DNA of 64,000 bases from Isochrysis galbana. Taxonomy: Eukaryota; Haptophyta; Isochrysidales; Isochrysidaceae. The stretch lies in assembly GCA_018136815.1 (NCBI GenBank), contig CM030939.1:3775419-3839418 (forward strand), given 5' to 3'. Of the stretch, positions 49,108 to 59,300 are shown in pieces (positions within the stretch are counted from its first letter, which is position 1; each line of letters starts with the position of its first letter). The notes under the pieces were generated by a model, which was given only the letters and a program-made list of their open reading frames with translations, searched no databases and had not been told where the DNA came from. Both the position numbers and the translations under genes were made by a program.

Positions 49108-49464
49108 AGGCGAGGTGGGAAAGGAATGGCGAGGGAAGGCAGGCTGACCGCGCTCGCCGCCACAAAGGTGAGCCATGCTCATCCCATGGGTCAGAGCGGG
49201 GTGATGAGTGAGACGGGCAAGTGCACCATGCGCATGTGCGGGCTTGTGCGTTGTGAGTGTGATGGCTGGCAAGATGTGTGGCGAGGGCGTGCGGGTGAGT
49301 GATGAGTGAGGGATGTGGGATATGTCTTTGAACTGTTGAATCAAGCGGATGCTTGATCGTGCGGCAAGTCTCAGCGGGACTAGGGCATGGAGTGAAGAGA
49401 AGTCTTGAGAAGGGGGGAAAGGGCGCGCTACATCGCGACGAGGACCCACAAGAGACACTACCTT
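49108..49464. other. Intergenic, no gene seen
   Basis: Nothing recognisable. There are tandem-like gtgagtgatgagtgag phrases at 49293-49315. Confidence 0.3.
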
Positions 49465-49645
49465 CCTAGATGTGAAACACGGCAGGGGGGGCATCCAAAC
49501 ACAGCAAATACAGCCTGTTTTTGGCTTTTCTAGAAACACGGGAACCTCGCAAACACGGCGTGCTGCTAGGGAGGGCGTTTGAAACACGGTGAAAACGGGC
49601 TGTTTTTGGCCTGTGTACAAACACGGTGAACCCGTGTTTACCATG
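49465..49645. repeat. Self-complementary aaacacgg/ccgtgttt element
   Basis: Repeated aaacacgg units in both orientations flank cctgtttttggcttttctag and ctgtttttggcctgtgtaca. A shorter version with the same parts (gtgtttgtacaaaagccaaa, gccgtgtttc) sits at 14905-14990 in front of the methyltransferase-hydroxylase gene. Strong local folding is expected. Confidence 0.6.
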
Positions 49646-50143
49646 TAGGACTACCTTTCATCACTCACTCACCAACAAGAAAACTCCGAAAACTGACGAC
49701 GCAACATCGCACAAACAAACCAATGAAACAAATAAGGACAAACGAACAAATGCGGCGTGCAATGCGGCGGAGCTTCGAGGCAACTCATTGGCAAAAACAA
49801 AGTTCACTCAATTTTCTCACACACTACACATTGATAGAAGCACCGCATCCGCATCCGCCTAGCGCCTAGAGCCTAGAGTATATAAAATACTCTGGATGCG
49901 ACAGGCCCCCATGACCATGACCCTATCAGTTTTACTGATATAGTTGGCGCGAGTGCGGTAAGAATATTATCAGGTTTTCCAACCATTCTTCAACCAGAGT
50001 TTCAACCCTGCAACCTGCAACATCCCTCGACTTACTCTTTAGTCTTAGAGTTAGAGTCTTAGCACTTAGCACTCGTGTGCAATCCCACAGTACTAGGGTT
50101 AGAACCAGAACCTCCCCCCCCCCCCCCCCCCGCCCCCCCCCCG

Positions 50144-50179
<36 letters not shown>

Positions 50180-50332
50180 CCCCGCCCCGCCCTCCTTCCC
50201 TTCCTCCTCGTCTCTCGGCGCCGCCGCGCGGGGCGAGAGGGAGAAGGGAAGAGCCGCAACACTCGGCCAGAGCGAGAGGCCGCGCGAGCGAACGAGCGGC
50301 GAGAAACAAGGCCTGGCGCGCACGTTCGGCCG
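49646..50332. other. Upstream flank of the small unknown gene, with a long C tract
   Basis: It includes acctatcagttttactgata-like sequence at about 49918-49942, matching the second palindromic unit at 5854. A nearly pure C tract (50105-50190, about 85 nt with five or so interrupting G) follows, then the leader of the ORF at 50333. No other gene is seen. Confidence 0.5.
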
Positions 50333-50818
50333 ATGGCTATCTACTACGCCCAGGAGATCTTTGAGCGCACCGCCCACCGTGTGGCCGCGCTGCGCAGTGA
50401 GACAGCCAACCTGTTGCTCTCGTGCTCAGGGACCAACATGACGCGGCTAGCGGGCGACGACTGGGAGCCGCCGATGGCGCTCGAGCTCACAGGCGTGATG
50501 ATCCGTGAGCCGGCCGGATGGCATGAATATCTTGGCGTCTACCAGCTCGAGTCACGCGAGGTCAATGGCAAGCCGTGCTGGCGGCACACGGAGCGTACTG
50601 ACCTATGGCTCGCATTCGATGGCGTTGGGTACGCAGCCCGTGGGATCACCATACTGGCGGGCGGCCACATCGGCTCTTTGGGGGCTGATGAATCTGTTCG
50701 GCCAACCTTCAGCTCGCCCTTGTTCTTCTGCTATGCAGGTGGGCTGCGCAACCTGAGGATCGTCTCGGCGACCGATTCGGATGGCTACAGCTGCGCGATC
50801 CAGGGCCTCCTCACATGA
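50333..50818 (+). CDS. Hypothetical protein with a 'VNGKPxW'-type module
   Basis: The ATG at 50333 (MAIYYAQEIF) gives 161 aa; upstream in frame is poly-Pro from the C tract and is taken as leader. Residues about 45-100 carry YLGVYQLESREVNGKPCWRH and RTDLWLAFDGVGYAARG, which resemble short beta modules with an 'NGrp.W' core seen repeated in many algal proteins (from memory; no name can be given). Otherwise it is unrecognised. No signal peptide or membrane segment stands out. The function is unknown. Confidence 0.6.
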   Translation: MAIYYAQEIFERTAHRVAALRSETANLLLSCSGTNMTRLAGDDWEPPMALELTGVMIREPAGWHEYLGVYQLESREVNGKPCWRHTERTDLWLAFDGVGYAARGITILAGGHIGSLGADESVRPTFSSPLFFCYAGGLRNLRIVSATDSDGYSCAIQGLLT

Positions 50819-51889
50819 GCAAGTGCATGTGGCAAGCGGCTCCGGATGACGCATCACGTTGGCTCACCCAACCAGATCTGCGCTGCCGCCTCGTGTCAGT
50901 CGCGCCCATGCGACGCACGGGGGGCCGTCCATCCTCTGAGTCGTTTGCGCATGTGGACCGCCGCTCCGAGTCTTCCGGTCCTCCGCCTGTCCGTTTGCGC
51001 GATTCAGTAGAAAGCTCCTCGGGATCCCAGGTGCAGCGGCCGTCGATCGATCCACCAAAGGTAGAATACGTGATGCGCGCCAAGGGCATGACCACTTCAA
51101 ATTGATCCAGCTGTTATGATGGGACACCGAGCACTATCTGCTGCTCACATGTAAGTTCCTCTTGGAATAGATGGAGGGATTCCACTTCATGCGCCGCTCC
51201 TACCACGCGAACAATGTAATGGGACAATGATCTTGCCGTTCTATCATCCGTGGGCATCCCTGACGCCGCTGCACAACGGGTAGGTCGTGAAAATGGCCTT
51301 GAGTCCCCTCGACAAATAAGACAAAGAAGTAAACAGGTCGAGGATCCCGGCCATAAAGGAGTGTGCGCATGGAGTCTATGTTTGGATACGATGTTGCACG
51401 GGATCAAGAAATGCACGCCTTCACCTTGTACGTCACTGAAGGAAGCTGTTCTATGCGCGTGTATGGCTACTTGTTGGATGTGCAGGAGCTAGTGATTGGC
51501 CTACCAGAATCGGCGAGAGCTTGCATTTGGATGCAATTTCATGCGAGCTAAGGGGTAGGCAGATTTCTTGAATGTTCTCTCACATGTTGCAGCAAGATTT
51601 CAGAAATTGCAATCTCGACATAATTACACATCATACGTAGTTTTTAACACCCTCCCCAGGCGGCTTGCCTACATTCTCTGCCACTTGGATCGGCAGGCCC
51701 TGATGATGATGATGCACCCCCGTAGGCCTGCTTCCTGCTGCTGCCGCGACCTGCCGCTCCCCCCCGCCGCTGGCCATGCTCCCCCGCTGCCGCTCCCTGC
51801 CGCCGCGCCTGCCGCCGCCCGGTCTCTGCCTGCCACTGCCCGCCGCCGCCGCCCCGCTGCTCCCTGCCGCCACCCGCTGCGGACGCCCG
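50819..51889. other. 3' flank of the small unknown gene, no gene seen
   Basis: Two short frames (50815-51105, overlapping the stop codon, and 51363-51551) show no recognisable domain and are not called. From about 51735 the DNA is CG-rich with repeated ccgccgctccc phrases that lead into the LINE leader. Confidence 0.3.
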
Positions 51890-52030
51890 GGCGCCCGCGG
51901 ACGCACGCGGTCGCTTCGGGGTCTGCAACTGCTGCCCATAGGGACTGGGGCGGGCGCCCTTGGCGGGCGGCCCGGAAGGGAGAAGAGCCGCCCCGGCGCG
52001 CTCCATGGCGACCAAGTGTAAACGTAGTTG
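51890..52030 (-). mobile_element. LINE 5' leader, diverged copy
   Basis: On the minus strand it starts caactacgtttacacttggt, then cgccatggagcgcgccgggg and reads MERAGAALLPSGPPAKGARP, with the kRPRa segment still recognisable. It is cut off after about 140 bp and joined to CG-rich DNA. Confidence 0.6.
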
Positions 52031-52074
52031 TTTGGGCTTCTTTTGAGGGATACTTGTGCTTACCATCACCCCTA

Positions 52075-52412
52075 CCTGGAGTCGGCCAATTCAAGGGGCA
52101 GAGGAGGCTGGGTCTGGGCCCTGGCCTGGTGGCCTCCCCTGCCCCTGCATCTCCCTCGCTGGCGCTCCTCTGCACCTGTCAGCCTGTCGACCAAGGGAGA
52201 AGGAGGGGTTGGAGCAATGGGTTGGCCGCGACAGGTCAGGGCGGGCGAATCAGGCGAGCCTGTGAGTAAGAGAATGGGTCAGGAGGCCAATCTGCTCCTG
52301 GCAAGCAATAGGGCATGCCAGGAGGATGGGTGGTTCATTCATCCCCCACAGCGGGGGAGGAGTGGAAAGAAAGGGGTGCTCCTGCCCCCCCATGGTTGAA
52401 CCAAGTATAAGT
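52075..52412 (-). repeat. Dispersed palindrome-led repeat, shortened copy, minus orientation
   Basis: Shares ggcagaggaggctgg, ctccctcgctggcgctcc, ggaggggttggagcaatggg and aggatgggtggttc with 48780-49030, and ends ccatggttgaaccaagtata at about 52412. The terminal palindrome is degenerate here. Confidence 0.7.
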
Positions 52413-52497
52413 AGGGCCAGGTCAGGATTTCGGAATTTTTTTTCAAAATTTGGGGGTGGGTTTACTCACAGATTTCGGGGCGAAATTTCGCAAAATT

Positions 52498-52580
52498 AGA
52501 CCAAAAGCGTTCAATTATCCCCATCCCTGCGAACACCTTTCGTTGTGACCTGGAGGTTACTTGACTCAACTTGACATGTG
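52498..52580 (-). repeat. Short inverted copy of the 40.4/53.1-kb repeat end
   Basis: Reads accaaaagcgttcaattatc, cccatccctgcgaacacctt and tcgttgtgacctggaggtta, the reverse complement of 40385-40470 and 53125-53205. With 52845-53205 it makes an inverted pair about 500 bp apart. Confidence 0.75.
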
Positions 52581-52844
52581 TGGCACATTCGAAGAGAAAA
52601 CTCTCCATACGCGTAACCACACTCTACATCACAATCCATGAACCCAACTATCTGCACAGAAGCTTCCCGTTGCGACGTGCAGACAGGTGAGGTGACACTT
52701 GACGGGGCTCTTCGTCTGGTTCCTTAGGACGCTTCAGAGAAGAGGAGGCCATCGCGATTCTGGTACACGGGGAGGGCGACAGGGGAGAGGAGGGCTATGA
52801 AGGGAGAGAGGAGGGGGGGGGGCTGGTAGGCAACGCGGGGTGGG

Positions 52845-53210
52845 TGGGCGGGAGGGGGCGGGGGGGGGGGCGGCGGGGCGGCGGGGCGGACTGCAAGGGA
52901 ACTGCTCAACTGCAGGGCAACTGCTCACCCTTCCTCGTCTCCTCCATATAGACGTGTGACGAAACTTGTTGTCTGCTTTTACGCGGTCGGTGCTCTTTGG
53001 TGTGGACATACACTCATCAGTGCTCTTTGGTGTGAGACGTGGATCGTGAATTTCAACGAGATATCGACCCTGCCCCAAGTCGAGTGAATGGAGTCAGACC
53101 ACGTGTGGGTTTCAACATGTGAAGTGTTAAGTTGAGTCAAGTAACCTCCAGGTGACAACGAAAGGTGTTAGCAGGGATGGGGATAATTGAACGCTTTTGG
53201 TCTGAGGAGG
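52845..53210 (+). repeat. Dispersed repeat, plus orientation
   Basis: Matches 40181-40500 over about 290 bp and, inverted, 48337-48600 including the GC-rich left flank (gcggactgcaagggaactgc). Ends at ttgaacgcttttggtctg. Confidence 0.85.
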
Positions 53211-53541
53211 ATTCCGTGGATTGTTTGCAGAGCCTGCAACGACCCGGGTCCCTGGTCGCGGCCCAGGAAGCGGTTGGCTTTGCCGATACGTCGATGGGCC
53301 TGCATCGGGCAGCTGCGGTGCAGCAGAATGTGTTCCTCTTGTGGTACTTTATTCCTTCGCTTAAAGATCAATGAATGGTCGCCCCCGACCCAGAGAACGC
53401 TCGTGACCCTTCGACGGGTATGTAGGATCTTTAAACCAGCAGAACAAGAAAACTAGCGGGTTGGCGGGCGAAGGCGGGAGAGCGCGGGGCGGCCGGAGCG
53501 AGAGGGCGAGGGCGAGGGAGGAGGGGGGCGGGGGGAAGCGG
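53211..53541. other. Upstream flank of the DNAJC9-like gene
   Basis: No gene is seen. The last 80 bases are GA/GC-rich (gcggccggagcgagagggcg), presumably the 5' leader. Confidence 0.35.
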
Positions 53542-54569
53542 ATGGCACGCACGCTGTACGAGGTGCTCGGCGTGCCAAGCGACGCGGACAGTGGCGCAAT
53601 CAAGCGGGTGAGACGCCGCTCAATCACCCCCCCCCCCTTCCCCCCCCCCCCCCCCAAGCGCCCCAAGCCGGCCCCCACTCACTCTCTTGCTGGGCCGTTG
53701 GCTGCAGGCGTACCTCAAACTGGCTCGCGCCACGCACCCTGATAAGAGCACTGGGGACGATCAGGCAACGAAGCGCTTCCAAGAGGTTGGGCAGGCGTAT
53801 GGCGTGCTCTCCGACCCAGAAAAGCGAAAGCTCTACGATGAGACAGGCATGATCGATGAGTGTGGCGGGTGAGTATTGTGCTGCAGGAGAGCCGCACGAA
53901 ATGGACCTTCCTCGCTTATGCCGGATGGCCAGGGTGTGCTGACAGTGGTTCATATCATCTCCCTCGTTCCATAGGGATGGCGCGGCGTTCTGGCGAGAGG
54001 TGTATGAGCGTGTCAGTCTGGAAAAGCTGGATGAGCTTGCTGCAGCTTACCGCAACACTGCCGAGGAAACTCGGGACCTCAAGGAACACTACCTCGCATG
54101 CAAAGGCGACATGGGCAAAATTATGGATCACATGATGTTTTCAACTGCTGAGGACGAACCACGCTTTCGTGAGACGCTGCAGCAGCTCATCGGCTCGGGT
54201 GAGTTGAAATCCTTACGTGCGTTTTCGGCGGAGCCTGAAAGCAAAAAGAGGGCACGTGAACGGACAGCAGCTAAGGAAGCCAAAGAGGCCGAGGCCGCTG
54301 CGAAGGAGCTGGGGTTCAAGCGATGTGGCGGTGGCAACGATCTCGACAGTCTTAGATCGGCGATAGCCCTGCGCGACGCGACGCGAAAGAACCAGTTTGG
54401 TAGTATGATAGATTCCCTTGAGGAGCGCTTTAGCAAGAAGTTTGACAAGAGGAAGACGTCAAAGAAGGGGTATTCAGGAGGCTCCACTCTACACGAGGAC
54501 CCCCTGGACGACGAGGCATTCGCCGCTACTCAAGCTAGAATGTTAGGGAAAGGCAAGTCGAAACGCTGA
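53542..54569 (+). CDS. DNAJC9-like J-domain protein, three exons
   Basis: Exons are 53542-53607, 53708-53868 and 53975-54569; introns of 100 and 106 nt are GT-AG (phases 0 and 2). The product is 273 aa (human DNAJC9 is about 260). The J domain at residues 1-70 has the HPD tripeptide (ARATHPDKSTGDDQATKRFQ), and KRKLYDETGMI closes it. The region after it (FWREVYERVSLEKLDELAAA, then DMGKIMDHMMFSTAEDEPRF) is specific to DNAJC9, which is a nuclear histone H3-H4 co-chaperone that recruits HSP70; the same role is inferred here. The C-terminal third is a charged coiled coil ending KGKSKR. The first intron contains a long C tract (53626-53656). Nothing suggests a break. Confidence 0.85.
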
Positions 54570-55794
54570 TCGGACGTGTCAACCATCGTGCTGCCGCCAC
54601 CGCGTGCACGTATGATTTTGCACTCGAAGTGTGCACTGTGCAACAACATGGAAGGAGACTCTGCATGTGCACACTAAAATGCACTACGTAAAAGCGCGCA
54701 ACTGCACTACGTAAAAACCGTGCAACGTGGTCTGGCTCTTCTTTCAAGATCTTTCCATCCACTGCACTTCACTAGAGGTGGGGGAGATAGGGTTTAAAAA
54801 AACTCTTGTTGATCCGGAGGCCCACATTTTTTCATCCTGGGACCGGGGGAAGATTTCCCCTCGTCTCTCCCCGCTCGAATCCGAATCTGAGGCAGAGCGA
54901 TAGCGACCGACCTGCCTGACTGGCCGACCATCGCCGCGCTCCAGCGAGAGCCACGGCGGTGGTCAGCCCCCCCTTGTCGCTGGTCTTCGGACTAAATGGT
55001 CTGGGTACACCGGTCGGCGGTAGCTCACCGGCGTTTCATGCCACCGCACTTGGCCGATTTCTGCTTCACCTGCCCACGCAGCATGGCCGCCAGCCCCACC
55101 CCACACCACTTCCAGTCCCAACCTGAGGAGGATGACACCGGCTTGCCTACGCGCTCCTATGCGCAGAACCCCATCCAGGCTATTGGTACGCTTCCTCCCA
55201 ACCCCAACCCCGCAGACTATACCCACCCGCGCGCTCGGGAATCGTGGCGAGCATTGCCATACAGCCCTCTTCGCGCGCTGTGCTGCCACCGCAGGACTTA
55301 CTGTGCCATCTACCAAGGCGGTCGCCAAGTCGCCAAGTGCATCGCGTTCGCGGACTCGTTGACACCGGGGCAGCGCATACTCTTTGAAGACTTCTTGGCC
55401 GTCCAGCACGAGCCTCCTCTCACCCAGTGCGCCCGGTCGCGTTCGAAAGTTGGGCACTCCGGCCCATTCGGCCGGGTGACGTCAGCATTGGTGTTGGCGC
55501 CACACCCGGCCGACTACCGACTACGGCGCGATGCACGCGGGCGGCGGCGGCGATTGGCGTGGCTGCTAGGGCGGCATCTTTGTCTTTGGATGTGGTGCCA
55601 AGTGGGGCATTCTATCTCAGTGGATGACCGAGAAAGCGCCGGCAGAGCGCCCGGTCGCGTTCGAAAGTTGGGCACTCCGTCTTGTTGTTGTTGTAGCGCA
55701 ACATCAGCGCGGCGTGGAGTGTTGCTGAGTGGTTGTGGTTGTGCGGTTGTGTGTTGTTCGATTCACTTCTGGTCATGCTGTTTTGCCCATAAGG
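54570..55794. other. Region with an unrecognised open frame
   Basis: A plus-strand frame (54996-55865, 289 aa) contains LTPGQRILFEDFLAVQH but no family I can name; the phrase gagcgcccggtcgcgttcga recurs at about 55427 and 55647 within it, and it runs on into the LINE leader. It is probably retroelement-derived. Nothing else is seen. Confidence 0.3.
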
Positions 55795-56160
55795 GTCACC
55801 CGGTCTCGGGCCACGCCGCCGCAGGAGCGTGGTCTTCACCAGGGTGGGAGAGGCCTCTGCCATAAGCATAAGGCATGCCCTGTGGATCTGCGGTTGTGCC
55901 GGCCTGCTGATGTCTGCTTGTGGTCTGCAGTCTGCTGTCCCCCAAGGGGGGGCCAGCATGGCTGCTGTGCGTGGTGTGGTCGGGGCCACGGGCCGTGTGG
56001 CGTGACCGGGGTCGCACACACCTGCTTAGCCTCGGAGGGCGGACGCGGTCGCTTGCGGCCTAGCGACGTGGTCCATGGGGGCGCCCTCGGCTGGGGCCCG
56101 GAAGAGAGGAGAGTCGCGCCGGCGCGCTCCATCGCAACCACCGATAAATTTAGTTGCAAT
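55795..56160 (-). mobile_element. LINE 5' leader, near complete
   Basis: Closely similar over its length to 39365-39720 (ggtctcgggccacgccgccg, caccagggtgggagaggcct, ggccagcatggctgctg, gcgctccatcgcaacc). On the minus strand it reads MERAGATLLSSGPQPRAPPW, then RKRPRPPSEAKQVCATPVTP. It ends with ccgataaatttagttgcaat, a variant of the shared terminal palindrome. No reverse transcriptase remains next to it. Confidence 0.75.
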
Positions 56161-56369
56161 TGAGTCCATGCAATCTCAGGTGCTGCTGCTCGCCGACACA
56201 TACTTTGCACAAGCTAGCTCGCATCAGCAGGATGTGCGCGCATCCGCAGCTTGTCCACCCATCATCACCGGCCTGGGCAGCATTGGAGCACATCCCAGCC
56301 TCTTCACACATTCAATATTGCACACACTCACACCGTCGCAATGATTGCGGCACCGGGTTTGGCAAAACA

Positions 56370-59300
56370 TCAGCCGCCGTCTTGCCCCGCCGTCAGTTCG
56401 CCAATGCGCTGCTGCAAGAGTAAAAGCACGCGGTCGCCCTGAGAATACATCCCTGAACGCACAAAGTCATCGCACATGCTCTGCAAGCGCTCCACCTCAG
56501 CTCGAGCAGGATTTTGCTCCGTTGCGGCCGAGGGAGAGGAGGATTCTACGTCCCTTTCAGAACGACCGCGCACTTCCCCCACACGACTGTCGCCCGTACA
56601 ACTAGCAGCGTTCGTATTCACCGTGCCGCACGACTTTGAGCCGTATCCACCGCGCTGCAGCGCCCCCGCTCCCGCATGAGAGACGGCGCCCTGCGCCAAA
56701 CGTGAATGTGTTGGGCCGTCTCTCGGCTGTGCCGCTTCGAGCTGCGCAAGTTGCAATTTCAGATGGTGCAATTCACTTGCCTCCGCGGCGAGGGCTTGCT
56801 GCTCGAAGTCCGCCTGCGCACGTAGCTGCATCTGCTCGTGCGCATGCCTTTCTGAGGCGAGCTGCTCTCGCAAGCGTTGCTCTTCCTTGATGCGTACCTC
56901 CTCCTGCAGTCGGTGCAGCTCGCGATGCGCGGTGAGCGCTTGCTGCTTCCGCTGCTCTGCTGCGCTCAAAGCCGCCTCGTGCTTGTCACGCAGCTCTCTG
57001 AGCATTGCTGAGAGCCGAGCTACCTCCGCCTGAAGCGTGAGCGCCCGCGCTGAACTCTCAGCCGTCGAGTCGCTCATCCTGATGGCCTGTTCCTCGTGCC
57101 GCTGCTCGCGCGCCTCCGCTGCTATGAGGCGCTCCTCGAGCATGGCAACCTTGGCTTGCGCTTGACCTAGTGCAGCTTGTGCTGTCGAAACCTCGCCCTG
57201 CATGCGCGTTTGCTCGCGAAGTGCTGCCGTCTGCACATTCACAACATCGAGGGCAGCCTTCTGCTCAATGGCGGCCGCTCGTGAGGCGAGCTCGTTTTCA
57301 GCAGTACGTAGTGCCTTTTGCTGCTCTGCTACTTCCACGAGTTTCGCTTTTAGCTCAGTCTCGACCATCCCGAGCATACGGCGTTGCTGTGTGATTTCCT
57401 GCTCCCGCTGCTTTTCTCGAATCGTCCACTCGCGGGAAAGCTCGGCGATGAGCTCGTCTTCACGCTTCTTGAGCGCCGCTCGCCAGCGACTTTCTTCCCG
57501 CTGGCGCCATCTAAGCAGAGCCACCTCTTCATGAGAGGCGCCCCGTTCGCCGGGGGCCTGTGATGCAGGCAGCGCAGGCACTTGCCGTGCTCCACCAAGC
57601 GTCAAGTCTGGGGGCGGGACGCGAGGTCCAAGCTCCTCAAGCCGCAAATTGACTCGCATCAGTGCCACACGTTCGGTGTTTCCCTTGCCTCGCCGAGAAT
57701 TCGAGGTGGAGTTTCCCGTTGCATTGGTGTCTGCTGCGCGGCGTAGTGGCGCGGGCGTCTTGATGGGCGCGCGTACCGGTACGACTAGCTCCTCCGTGCG
57801 CTCCGTGGTGACGAACCCCGAGGGCGATCGCCCGGAAGGGCGTGGGCCAACGCCAACAATCTCTGCCAAGTCGACAGTAGCGATGCCGAGCAGTAAGTCT
57901 GCGGCATACCTATCCTTATGCCATAGCTCGACGAGCAACGGCTCGTGCGCCAGTGTCTGGAGCAATGACACGGGTTCACATGCGAATTCGAAGACGCAAC
58001 CACCGTTGGGGAGCGACACCTCGCCATGCTTTGGGAGGAGGACAGGAGGTGACGATCGCACTGCACGTGATAAATTGCTCCCACCACCAGCAGTCTCAAG
58101 CATGCGATACAGGAAGCGGCAGTACACATTCGAGTAGCCTCCGAGGGGGAGGTTCAAGTCACGCACAGAGCGCACGGAGATGGAGAAGCGGTATGAGAGC
58201 CGCTTGGTACAGTCAAACTCCGCCAACTTGTCTTTCGCTGTCATATCCAGCTCTGCCGAAGCTTGCGCGCCCCTCGCTGCAAGAGCTGGCGAGAGACGTT
58301 GACGTTGACCGGCAAGGTGCAGTGATGGCACGGCAGAGGTGTCCAGTTGCGACATCTTGTAGACGCACTGCAGCGTCATTGCAAGACTCATGTGCCCCTT
58401 CACTTCCAGCTCACTTGAGGGATCTATCAGCTCGACGATACGGGAGACGGGCGAAGTGGCTGCGGCCGACTCGTCGTTGGGCGTGTTTGGGCCTCTCGGT
58501 AAAGGCACGAGCGAGCCTCCGCACACATCCTCCAGACACAAACTAGCAAGGGCGTGGACCTTCGGAGAGCTCTGAAGTTCTACTGGTGATTGGCCGTAGA
58601 TCAGCTCAAGAACGAGAGGCTGCTCTCGCAGCCTTTGGAGCGCGGCTTGTGGCGTAAACGGCGGGTTGGGTAATGAGATCGAGAGCTCCTCCGATCCAAG
58701 GTCGGAAGGGTGACCTGCCACGCAACGGACGCCGGTGCTCTGCTGTTTTAAACATCCGGCATACTCGCACAAACGCAAGGCGTACCAGATGCTGCCGTTG
58801 CTCTCCTCGTAATCTTCAACTGTGTAAGACACGGGCGGAGTGCTGGCATGGTGTTCGGGAGCTCGGAACAGCGTTAGAGACTGCATGCGAAGACGAACCG
58901 TGAATGTAACATGCGGATCCCTCTCGCGGCACGCGGCAATGGCTGCATCGCGTGGTCGCAGCCACATTTTGACGCCAAGCCGGACTGCAGGTTCCGAGAG
59001 AGACCCATCGTTGCTGCCACTCTCCAGGTCATTTGAAGCGTAGAGCTCCAACATCTCGTCCAGCTCTGCGCCGGCATCCGTCTGCCGCAGCATGCTTATG
59101 GGGAGAGAGGCCAATGCCAAGGGAGCAGCTGAATGGGTGCCAGGGATGTGCAAGCTCAGGAATGGTTGTTCGAAGTCAGCGGTAGTCATCCGCTCGAAGA
59201 CGGCAGACGTCTTGCCGCTCAATATCACCGACAGTTGCCAACTACCGCCGCTGCTCGAGAGGCTCCCAACTTCACGACCGAGCCATCGCAGGCGAGGCAC

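Noticed and set aside
50815-51105. 96-aa frame overlapping the stop codon of the small unknown gene
   Set aside because: No family likeness; a four-base overlap is not a meaningful arrangement in a eukaryotic gene of this kind. It is probably 3' untranslated region.
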